Source of the DNA: a virus
Reading direction: 5' to 3' (one strand)
Length of the DNA: 20,757 nucleotides
IMG/VR virus record: IMGVR_UViG_3300030388_001337
Span: 1-20,757 of that record
Shown: piece by piece, positions 14,126 to 19,939 of the stretch
Layout of the letters: every line of letters begins with the position of its first letter
Position numbering within the stretch: the stretch's first letter is position 1
Position numbers and translations under genes: made by a program
Notes under the pieces: model-generated
Told to the model about the DNA's origin: nothing
Seen by the model: only the letters and a program-made list of their open reading frames with translations
The model's database searches: none

Positions 14126-16162
14126 ATGCATATTTTTCAGGCTGAATTTAACGGTCAGGAAATAACGCATGAACAAAAAACAGATTGGCTCCACGATTGT
14201 TGGGAGCACGGTCTGCATATCATCCCGTGCGGCAGTCCATCAGAGATTGTCCCCGCCTACTTCCGCAAACGTCATCCGTTTGATGATGAGCTTGCACTCA
14301 AGGGTAAGTGGGCAAAGACACCAAGGGTAAGCTGGGCTACCTATCAGAAGATCCAGCCAAGCGATGAGGAGATCCAACGCTGGCATCAGGAATATCCTAA
14401 CGCAAACTGGGCAGCCATCACCGGCATCACCTTCGTGGTCATCGATGCCGATTCAGAAGAGGCTGTTGATTGGATATCGCAAGGCGCTATCACGCAGAGC
14501 CCACTCGTTCAGCGTACCCCTAGAGGAGGAGCGCACTACTTCTATGGCATTGGCCAACACACTGTCAAGACAGCAGCAGGTGCCAACAAGATAGATACCA
14601 GGGGGGGCGGAGGCTATGCGATGATCGCCCCCTCCACCGGGTACACCATGTATTGCAATCAATCGGTGGGCCTGACCTCAATCGATGAGCTCCCATGGCT
14701 GACCGAAGAAGACATCAATGCCATCTCTTTATACAACAGCGATGGTGAGGTTGAACCATCACTACGCGATAAGCTTAATGATGATGCGGTCAAGGAAGGT
14801 GGACGCAACGATAAGCTTGCCCGACTCGTAGGCAAGTGGATCAAGGAAGGCTGGGGCATGAGGGAGATCCAGCTCAAGGCTCAGGATTGGGCTCAGACCT
14901 GTGAACCTCCCATGAATATTGTCGAGACAGCCACTACAGTTATGTCGATCTGTCAAGGTCACATCAAACGCAACCCGGATGACCTCCACGCCGGGGTGAA
15001 CGAGTGGAAGACCAGTGAATGGCAGACGCAGATCAGTGAAGACCTGAAAGAGATACAGGATCAGGAGGATCCCGTCCTGGTCGAGGCTCCCCCAGAGAAA
15101 GGACCGCTTGGCTTAGTCTCTTTTGGCGACAAAGAATGGCAGGAAGACACCTTAGAAGATAGCGTCGAGCAGTACTGGGGTGATGCATTCATCTTCAAGC
15201 AGAGCAGGGTGCTCCTGTTAGGTAAGCCGAAGATTGGTAAGTCTAATTTCCTTGGGGCATTCGCCGCCGGGGCGACCACAGGCACTGACTTCATGGGGTT
15301 ACCCTTCAGCAAGCCATTGAAGGTGATGTGGTTTCAGGCTGAGATCATCAAGGAATTCATGAAGGGTAGGATCGAGACATACTTCAGAAGGTTTGGCGAT
15401 GATGAGGATCTGATCCGCATGGGGTACGAGAATCTCATCGTGTCAGGCAGGCTAAGAAAGAACCTGATGACCGATCAGGATATCCAGGCGTTCCACGATG
15501 AGATTCAATACCACAAACCAGACATCATCATGATAGATCCGATCATTAACTTCTTCGATGGTGAAGAGAACAGCAACACAGAGATCCGTAAGCTGCTTGA
15601 CAGGGTGGATAAGCTGATCGAGATGAATGATATTGCGGTCATCTTGGCGCACCACACAGGCAAGGATAGAGCCGATGACAAAAGCTTTATGTCAGCCCGT
15701 GGAGGTAGCGTGTTCGCAGGATGGTTCGACAGTGGGGTCAAGCTGGCAGGGGAAAAACCCAACGTCAGCTTCTACTATGAAGCGCGGAATGCGAAAGATC
15801 CCGACGAGCACCTGGCTTACTTTGATTTTCAATTGGGTGTCTGGACCGTCAGTGATCTGGGACGTAAGCCAGTGAAGCAATTGTCTGAAGAAGATGAGGT
15901 TGAGATAGCCAGCATCGTGCTCAAGGGCATGAAGGTGGATAAGTATTACAAACGTAATGAGCTTGAACTAATCGCCAAGGCTCAACTGCGTAGACACAAC
16001 AAGGCGAATGGTCAGAAAGCCTGTCAGAAGGCAGTTAGCTATGTGCAGAGTAACCTGGGCCACAAGGTGCTGACATTCAGTCTGCCGGGTCAGGCGATGT
16101 GGCACTACCTTGCGGAGAGTACCGCAGCAAAACCATGGGAGATAGACGATGAGTTATCGTGA
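14126..16162 (+). CDS. Bifunctional primase-polymerase / RepA-like helicase (678 aa)
   Basis: Likely the replication initiator. The N-terminal half is a Prim-Pol domain: IDAD with D107 and D109 as metal ligands, RTPRGGAHYFY (130-140), and DTRGGGGYAMIAPS as the nucleotide-binding part. The C-terminal half is a RecA-fold hexameric helicase of the RepA/AAA_25 type: Walker A GKPKIGKSN (366-374), Walker B IIMIDP (467-472), and the sensor ILAHHTGKD (506-514). A winged-helix-like tail follows. It would prime and unwind DNA for phage replication. ATG 14126 lies one base after the previous stop with AGGACAGGG before it; a GTG at 14090 gives a 12-residue longer form with a 35-base overlap and cannot be excluded. 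No separate DNA polymerase is seen in this window. Confidence 0.92.
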   Translation: MHIFQAEFNGQEITHEQKTDWLHDCWEHGLHIIPCGSPSEIVPAYFRKRHPFDDELALKGKWAKTPRVSWATYQKIQPSDEEIQRWHQEYPNANWAAITGITFVVIDADSEEAVDWISQGAITQSPLVQRTPRGGAHYFYGIGQHTVKTAAGANKIDTRGGGGYAMIAPSTGYTMYCNQSVGLTSIDELPWLTEEDINAISLYNSDGEVEPSLRDKLNDDAVKEGGRNDKLARLVGKWIKEGWGMREIQLKAQDWAQTCEPPMNIVETATTVMSICQGHIKRNPDDLHAGVNEWKTSEWQTQISEDLKEIQDQEDPVLVEAPPEKGPLGLVSFGDKEWQEDTLEDSVEQYWGDAFIFKQSRVLLLGKPKIGKSNFLGAFAAGATTGTDFMGLPFSKPLKVMWFQAEIIKEFMKGRIETYFRRFGDDEDLIRMGYENLIVSGRLRKNLMTDQDIQAFHDEIQYHKPDIIMIDPIINFFDGEENSNTEIRKLLDRVDKLIEMNDIAVILAHHTGKDRADDKSFMSARGGSVFAGWFDSGVKLAGEKPNVSFYYEARNAKDPDEHLAYFDFQLGVWTVSDLGRKPVKQLSEEDEVEIASIVLKGMKVDKYYKRNELELIAKAQLRRHNKANGQKACQKAVSYVQSNLGHKVLTFSLPGQAMWHYLAESTAAKPWEIDDELS

Positions 16163-16187
16163 TTATTTTACAAAGGAGAAAAGCACG

Positions 16188-16415
16188 ATGAGTATGATGA
16201 CACAATTTAAAAACTGGATGGCTGGACTGATGGGCCGTGAAAAAAATCAAGAGGTCGTAGAAAACCTTCCTCAAAAGGTTCAAAAGGTCAAGCAAGCGCG
16301 GGATGCTAGGGGTAGATTCCTCAAGGATGATCCAACAACAGAAGAGAACGAAGCTTTTGTGTCGGAAACTGAAAGGTATCACGGTAAAGGTAACAACAGA
16401 ATAGAGAGGCCGTGA
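16188..16415 (+). CDS. Small basic protein of unknown function (75 aa)
   Basis: The start chosen is the ATG at 16188, which has AAAGGAG nine bases upstream; an in-frame ATG at 16149 lies inside the primase-helicase gene and has no good ribosome site. The product has an amphipathic N-terminal helix (TQFKNWMAGLMG), a charged middle, and RDARGRFLKDDPTTEENEAF. A R-D-x-x-G-R-F-x-x-D-D-P-x-T-x-x-N-E-A pattern recurs in short phage proteins and at the ends of some phage structural proteins; its role is unknown to me. One base separates its stop from the nuclease ATG. Confidence 0.72.
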   Translation: MSMMTQFKNWMAGLMGREKNQEVVENLPQKVQKVKQARDARGRFLKDDPTTEENEAFVSETERYHGKGNNRIERP

Positions 16416-16416
16416 C

Positions 16417-16833
16417 ATGAAGCTGACCAATAAGAAAAACATCAAGCAGCAGTACATCTACAAGGCTAAGGTGGTCCGGGTCATCGATGGTGACACGATT
16501 GATATCGATATCCCTATGGGGTTCGGCATCACAAAGACCAAGCAGCGGTGCCGATCACATGGTATCGATACACCAGAGTCGCGGATCAATACAAAGCGAC
16601 AGCCCGAGAGGATCCGGGAGAAGGAGCTTGGCTTCGAGAGTAAGGCGAGGATGAAGGTGCTGTGTGGTAAGGAGGTGTACATCGAGAGCCTGGACGGCGG
16701 TAAGCTCGACAAGTACGGGCGCTTGTTGATCAACTTGTATACCCTAGATGGCATCAACATATCAGCAACCCTGATCAATGAAGGGCTGGCAATTAAGTAT
16801 GATGGCGGGAGAAAGAAATATGTCTGGGTCTAG
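16417..16833 (+). CDS. Staphylococcal nuclease-like (thermonuclease family) enzyme (138 aa)
   Basis: A small Ca-dependent phosphodiesterase of the SNase fold. All the active-site positions of the family can be matched: D26 in RVIDGDTIDI, R46 and D51-T52-P-E54 in RSHGIDTPE, and R102 in DKYGRLL; the C-terminal LINEGLAIKY is also standard. There is no signal peptide, so it should act inside the host cell, for example on host DNA or RNA, or in trimming phage DNA; that role is inferred. It sits between replication genes, and its 3' end overlaps the start of the acidic protein gene by 14 bases. The length equals the catalytic domain alone. Confidence 0.93.
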   Translation: MKLTNKKNIKQQYIYKAKVVRVIDGDTIDIDIPMGFGITKTKQRCRSHGIDTPESRINTKRQPERIREKELGFESKARMKVLCGKEVYIESLDGGKLDKYGRLLINLYTLDGINISATLINEGLAIKYDGGRKKYVWV

Positions 16834-17080
16834 TGAAAGCTTGGATGAGGAGATCACAGCGCGGTTAGTTGAGGCGGCAGAAAGTATTGCAAGCTCACTT
16901 GAACGTATCGTTGAGCTAATAGAAAACGGCATCGAGAAAGAGGATGAGTATGATCATGAGGAGTATGATGAACCTGAAGAACCTGAAGAACACACCAATC
17001 TTTTCGCCGGTATCGGCGGCATCCGCAAGGGCTTTGAAGAAGATAAAAGTCGCCCGGAGAGGGGTGAAAAAAGGAATTAA
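16820..17080 (+). CDS. Acidic coiled-coil protein ending in a C5-methyltransferase motif I-like segment (86 aa)
   Basis: The ATG at 16820 has GGAG eight bases upstream; the in-frame ATG at 16778 lies inside the nuclease gene and is less likely. Residues 5-40 look like a coiled coil (ITARLVEAAESIASSLERIVELIE). A very acidic Asp/Glu/Pro/Tyr stretch follows (DEYDHEEYDEPEEPEE). The end reads TNLFAGIGGIRKGFEEDK, matching the start motif of cytosine-C5 DNA methyltransferases (D/N-L-F-A-G-I-G-G-x-R-x-G-F-E) almost exactly, yet the gene stops 11 residues after this segment and no other methyltransferase motif follows in any frame. It may be a truncated relic joined to an unrelated domain, or a real protein using the motif as a small ligand-binding loop. 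Function unknown. Confidence 0.7.
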   Translation: MSGSSESLDEEITARLVEAAESIASSLERIVELIENGIEKEDEYDHEEYDEPEEPEEHTNLFAGIGGIRKGFEEDKSRPERGEKRN

Positions 17081-17098
17081 AACACGCCCTCTCCAGGC
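17052..17098 (+). terminator. Long hairpin at the end of the plus operon (terminator-like, no T-run)
   Basis: GCC-c-GGAGAGGG-GTG (17052-17066) pairs with CAC-g-CCCTCTCC-a-GGC (17083-17098): an 8-bp G/C-rich core flanked by two 3-bp stems, with a 16-base A-rich loop. It overlaps the stop codon of the acidic protein gene. No T-run follows, so it may stabilise the mRNA or slow polymerase rather than act as a classical terminator. Confidence 0.45.
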
Positions 17099-17099
17099 A

Positions 17100-17171
17100 A
17101 GATCCTAGTCAGAAGCAACATCAGCCAGAGTGTGATGTCGCCTATTCAACTGACCGGAGTCGATAGGATCT
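17100..17171. other. Nested inverted repeats, possible structured RNA or cruciform
   Basis: Three inverted pairs are nested in 72 bases: AGATCCTA (17100-17107) with TAGGATCT (17164-17171), GTCAG (17108-17112) with CTGAC (17150-17154), and ACATCA (17118-17123) with TGATGT (17133-17138, 9-base loop). The first two left arms are contiguous; a 9-base bulge separates their right arms. It does not overlap a supported gene. Confidence 0.45.
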
Positions 17172-17200
17172 AGATCATGGTAACAACAAGCATAAGCAGT

Positions 17201-17252
17201 GGCAAGTACAGGTGGCAAGTACAGGTGGCAAGTACAGGTGGCAAGTACAGGT
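17201..17252. repeat. Four perfect 13-bp direct repeats (iteron-like)
   Basis: The unit ggcaagtacaggt occurs four times head-to-tail without a mismatch. The unit length is not a multiple of three, so the array is unlikely to be protein-coding. Confidence 0.95.
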
Positions 17253-17313
17253 GGAGGTGAAGACTATGGAAAATACTTACAAGGCAAAGTTAAAGTGATT
17301 TCGAGGCAAAAGG

Positions 17314-17492
17314 TAGGGTCAGTCGGGGCTGATTTCAAATTGACCCATACCCCCTGTTTTGAAAATAAAGTTGAACGATATCAAGGGTTTAGGGGTAGGG
17401 TCAGTAGGGTCAGCGTTGACCCGCCCCACCTTCGCTGACCCATGCTCTACAGCCCTTTAAAAATAGGTAGGGTCATAGGGTCAGTAGGGTCA
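17314..17492. repeat. Cluster of TAGGGTCA boxes in both orientations
   Basis: TAGGGTCA occurs in direct orientation at 17314, 17396, 17405, 17468, 17476 and 17485. The inverted core TGACCC occurs at 17341, 17417 and 17436. Within each group of direct copies the spacing is 8-9 bases. A repeated, oriented 8-mer in non-coding DNA suggests binding of an initiator, repressor or terminase small subunit. Confidence 0.85.
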
Positions 17493-17494
17493 CT

Positions 17495-17545
17495 CCCTAA
17501 AGGGAGAGAACTATATATACATATTCTCTACCAACTCCTTTAGGG
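17495..17545. other. Cruciform with AT-rich loop
   Basis: CCCTAAAGG (17495-17503) pairs with CCTTTAGGG (17537-17545), and AGAGAA (17505-17510) with TTCTCT (17524-17529). The tip is the 13-base ctatatatacata, which would melt easily. A polypurine tract of six G then mostly A follows at 17547-17568. Confidence 0.6.
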
Positions 17546-17616
17546 TGGGGGGAGAAAAAAAAAGAAAGCAGTTGATCAGATTTTAAATACAAGATTGTCA
17601 GATTGGGAGAATGTAG

Positions 17617-18261
17617 GTGAGTGAGAAGAAGAACCAAAACATGTTGTTAGAACCTGAGCAATTCGCAAAGCGAGGTCTGTCCAGGCGAAAGAGATTGTCG
17701 CCGAAGCAGGAGAAGTTCGTGCAGTTGTTTGTCTATCACGACCTCACCAAAAAGGAATGCGCCATACGAGCCGGGTATAAATCCCCAAGCGTGAGCGCAT
17801 CAACCATGCTACATGGTGTGCAGTTCAGACATGTGCAGGACAGAATCGCAGAGCTCACAGAATCTAAACAACTCAAGTATGGGATTACTTTTGATAAGGT
17901 ATCAAGAGATCTGCAGATGATCAGGGATGCAGCCCTGGAGGATGGCGCGTATGGCCCGGCTGTGCAGGCTGAGATGGGAAGGGCCAAGCTTGCGGGCTTG
18001 ATGGTTGATAAGAAGGAGATCAAGACAGGGACCATCGATCAGATGGATCGAGGCGAAGTCGAGGCAAGGCTAAGGAACCTGATCGAAAAGCATGAGCTGG
18101 TGAGGACAGAAACAATCGAAATCCAGGCGGAGGAAATCGAAGAGGATGGCGAGGTAGAGGAGGCAGAGTACGAGGACATCGAGGATGAGGGTTGGGAGGA
18201 GGAGGAGGATGAGGTAGAGGATGGAGATGAGGGCATTACGCCCTCCACACCTCCGGCCTGA
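17617..18261 (+). CDS. terS: Terminase small subunit (214 aa)
   Basis: Recognises the packaging site and hands DNA to the large subunit. The N-terminal region (residues 27-75) has the family pattern LSPKQEKFVQLFV...KKECAIRAGYKSPSVSASTML...VQDRIAEL, a helix-turn-helix. Residues 88-125 (FDKVSRDLQMIRDAALEDGAYGPAVQAEMGRAKLAGL) fit the oligomerisation helices. An unusually long acidic tail follows (about 167-206, mostly Glu/Asp), perhaps contacting the large subunit or mimicking DNA; it ends in ITPSTPPA. The start is GTG at 17617, supported by GGGAG seven bases upstream. No large subunit gene follows: the next genes run the other way, so it must be elsewhere. The repeats just upstream could be its binding site. 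Confidence 0.85.
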   Translation: MSEKKNQNMLLEPEQFAKRGLSRRKRLSPKQEKFVQLFVYHDLTKKECAIRAGYKSPSVSASTMLHGVQFRHVQDRIAELTESKQLKYGITFDKVSRDLQMIRDAALEDGAYGPAVQAEMGRAKLAGLMVDKKEIKTGTIDQMDRGEVEARLRNLIEKHELVRTETIEIQAEEIEEDGEVEEAEYEDIEDEGWEEEEDEVEDGDEGITPSTPPA

Positions 18262-18499
18262 ATGTATGACGCTTGCGCATTCTCTTGGTCACTCTTTTCT
18301 TGCTGTCTATGGCTTGCTTTAGATAGAACATGTTGATCCGATGATGAGCAGAACAATACCGATCACCTTTCTCTTTGTTGCCCGTGCTAGTGAAGGAGTC
18401 ATTGCACCATGTGCATATGTGATCCAATGGCTTGCGTGATTGGTGCAAGGTGGCTGAGTTCCACCTCAATCCACCCCGTGTTTCTTTTTTATCTTTCAT
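18236..18499 (-). CDS. Small zinc-finger-like basic protein (87 aa)
   Basis: The product has a CxxC...CxxHH cluster (C29, C32, C49, H52, H53), the rest being very basic (KKRVTKRMRKRHTFRPEVWRA at the end). This suits a small zinc finger that binds nucleic acid; the spacing also recalls the zinc part of some HNH nucleases, but no catalytic His-Asn-His is visible. The ATG has GGAG eight bases upstream and overlaps the end of the methyltransferase gene by 11 bases, so they are co-translated. The 3' end overlaps the convergent terminase small subunit gene by 26 bases. Confidence 0.72.
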   Translation of the reverse strand: MKDKKETRGGLRWNSATLHQSRKPLDHICTWCNDSFTSTGNKEKGDRYCSAHHRINMFYLKQAIDSKKRVTKRMRKRHTFRPEVWRA

Positions 18500-19268
18500 T
18501 TAAAGTTCTCCATGCTTTTGCTGCAGTCTGCGGGACTACTCCGTTTCCCAACATCCTAATTCGGTCAACCCTGTCGGCACACCCATCAACCACTCGACCC
18601 ACGTTGGGTTCAATTGACCAGGACATTCCGTTCTGCCACCCGCGTTGTTCACCACCACGGTCAACAGGCTTTCCTGAGATCCCTTCTTGGTCGGATCTGA
18701 TCGATCTTGATATCCCAACCTCGGTTCGTGCGCCGATGGTGTCGGCCAAGATGTAGACTCGCTTGCGTTGGTGAGGTGCGCCGACTTCAGACGCGCTGAA
18801 TATTGACCACGTTGTGCTGTAACCATCTTCTTCCAGATCACTGAGGACTGAGGAGAGTCCAAGCGAGATGTGTCCTTCGACGTTTTCAAAGAAGCATTGA
18901 GTAGGTCTAATTGCGTTGATATGTTCTCTGATGTAGGGCCAGAGATGGCGGGGATCTTCTTTACCCTTGCGCCTTCCCGCTGCACTGAACGGCTGGCACG
19001 GATAGCCTCCAGTGATGAGGTCAACGCAGCCTCGAAAGAGATGTGCTGGGAAGGTTTTAAGATCCGTGTAAATAGGTGCGGCATCCAACTCACCCGATTC
19101 CATCTTGTTTGCCAAGTTCGCAATGGCGAAGGCTTCGATCTCCACATAAGCGAGGACTCGATGGTCGGTGCCAGCAAGGTCAAGTCCTCTTTCGATGCCA
19201 CCGTATCCGCTACAAAAGCTGATGACGTTGAGGGGTCTGTTAGTTGATAGTTCTTTGGAAGTATCCAC
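18489..19268 (-). CDS. C5 cytosine-specific DNA methyltransferase (259 aa)
   Basis: Transfers a methyl group from S-adenosylmethionine to C5 of cytosine in DNA. Motif I is FCSGYGGIERGL (18-29). Motif IV is GGYPCQPFS with catalytic C91. Motif VI is ENV (128-130), motif VIII QRKR (167-170), and motif X RMLGNGVVPQTAAKAW near the end. The target-recognition region between VIII and X is short, so the whole protein is smaller than the usual 300-400 aa but has every core motif. The start is GTG at 19268, as no in-frame ATG lies before motif I. It is intertwined with a second frame whose ATG lies two bases upstream. No partner restriction enzyme is visible, so protection of phage DNA or gene control is more likely than a restriction system (inference). 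Confidence 0.93.
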   Translation of the reverse strand: MDTSKELSTNRPLNVISFCSGYGGIERGLDLAGTDHRVLAYVEIEAFAIANLANKMESGELDAAPIYTDLKTFPAHLFRGCVDLITGGYPCQPFSAAGRRKGKEDPRHLWPYIREHINAIRPTQCFFENVEGHISLGLSSVLSDLEEDGYSTTWSIFSASEVGAPHQRKRVYILADTIGARTEVGISRSIRSDQEGISGKPVDRGGEQRGWQNGMSWSIEPNVGRVVDGCADRVDRIRMLGNGVVPQTAAKAWRTLNER

Positions 19269-19270
19269 AT
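18536..19270 (-). CDS. Possible overlapping gene inside the methyltransferase gene (244 aa, alternate frame)
   Basis: A 244-codon open frame lies on the same strand, almost entirely within the methyltransferase gene. Its ATG (19270) is two bases before the methyltransferase GTG (ATGTG), so one AAAGGAA ribosome site could serve both, with better spacing and start codon for this frame. Its C-terminal part contains SWPTPSAHEPRLGYQD and then LNPTWVEWLMGVPTG. That W-P-T-P ... L-N-P-x-W-V-E-W-L-M-G-x-P arrangement is, to my memory, recurrent in phage proteins found with cytosine methyltransferases. The same bases encode methyltransferase motif X in the other frame. The remainder is Ser/Thr/Arg-rich, as expected of a shadow frame, so this may instead be an old frame relationship rather than a made protein. 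Confidence 0.4.
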   Translation of the reverse strand: MWILPKNYQLTDPSTSSAFVADTVASKEDLTLLAPTIESSLMWRSKPSPLRTWQTRWNRVSWMPHLFTRILKPSQHISFEAALTSSLEAIRASRSVQREGARVKKIPAISGPTSENISTQLDLLNASLKTSKDTSRLDSPQSSVIWKKMVTAQRGQYSARLKSAHLTNASESTSWPTPSAHEPRLGYQDRSDPTKKGSQESLLTVVVNNAGGRTECPGQLNPTWVEWLMGVPTGLTELGCWETE

Positions 19271-19294
19271 TGTGATTCCTTTTTTAAGATTAGA

Positions 19295-19939
19295 TTAGGC
19301 TATGGTCAGCCATAGTTTTAGTTGAGTAGTCTCATCAAGCTCATTCATTAAGATGTAATCAAAATGTTTTCCTATACCCTTGAGGACTTTCTTTGTGTTG
19401 GCTAAATGAATGTCAGTGGGTCGCTTGTTAGTGCTGTAAAGAAACCCACCGTTATCGTTAGCCTCAGTGTCGATGATGTGTATCCGATTGCGTATCGCCT
19501 TAGACATATCCTTCATGGTGAGTTGCTCATTGACCAACGCGCCCACAAGGATGTCGAGGTAAGAGAAGTAAACTTCTTCCTGTCCATATATCGTCTGCTC
19601 TTTCAATCGTATCTCTTCGTAGTCATACCAGCGTTCTGACTGACAGTATCGCTTCGCAATGTCGATTAGCTTGAGGTAAAGATTCTGTGAGGATTCCTTA
19701 TCCGCAATGGATACTCTCTTCTTAGACCGATGGTAGTAGTTGTCGCCACCCTTGCCATCATTCTCTACACGTAGAATCTTTACGCCATCTACACATATCT
19801 GCGCACTGAAATCATGCGTGTCATTTGAACTGCTCTTGTTGTGAATCAGTGAGCGTATCTCTATGCCTGCAGCTTGCTCAGATGCGAGGCGCGTGTTGTG
19901 GATTGAATCTTTGATCCATCTCTTATGTGTACTCATCAT
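19295..19939 (-). CDS. Unknown protein, paralogue of the upstream neighbour (214 aa)
   Basis: Function unknown. The N-terminal half has IEIRSLIHNKSSSND, then QICVDGVKILRVENDGKGGDNYY; the later part has YLDILVGALVNEQLTMKDMSKAI and NKRPTDIHLANTKKVLKGI. All three blocks are also present, in the same order, in the gene directly upstream, so the pair arose by duplication. There is no metal cluster, membrane helix or signal peptide. The ATG overlaps the upstream stop (ATGA), with GGGGAG just before it, and the methyltransferase gene follows after a short gap, so all belong to one minus-strand operon. Confidence 0.75.
   Translation of the reverse strand: MMSTHKRWIKDSIHNTRLASEQAAGIEIRSLIHNKSSSNDTHDFSAQICVDGVKILRVENDGKGGDNYYHRSKKRVSIADKESSQNLYLKLIDIAKRYCQSERWYDYEEIRLKEQTIYGQEEVYFSYLDILVGALVNEQLTMKDMSKAIRNRIHIIDTEANDNGGFLYSTNKRPTDIHLANTKKVLKGIGKHFDYILMNELDETTQLKLWLTIA

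Larger units (their letters stand above)
17081..17616. other. Non-coding, repeat-rich region before the terminase small subunit (origin or packaging site candidate)
   Basis: This is one of the two longest gene-poor stretches of the window. In order it holds the right arm of a hairpin, nested inverted repeats, four 13-bp direct repeats, an isolated strong ribosome site with a 10-codon frame, nine GGGTCA boxes, a large cruciform with an AT loop, and a 22-base polypurine tract (17547-17568). A frame starting with GTG at 17199 crosses the repeats but looks spurious. Iterons plus an AT-rich element suit a replication origin; the position just before the terminase small subunit gene suits a packaging (pac/cos) site. 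Confidence 0.5.

Noticed and set aside
17100-17171. tRNA-like element (72 bases with an 8-bp end stem)
   Set aside because: The outer stem and length are suggestive, but there is no T-loop consensus (GTTCRA) or D-loop pattern on either strand, and the middle stem has a 9-base loop rather than 7.
17199-17438. 79-codon frame across the 13-bp repeats
   Set aside because: It starts with GTG without a ribosome site, its first 18 residues are only the non-triplet repeat read in shifting frames, and it crosses the GGGTCA boxes; composition looks non-coding.
18870-19247. 125-codon plus-strand frame opposite the methyltransferase
   Set aside because: Antisense shadow of a clear methyltransferase gene; no ribosome site and no recognisable motif.
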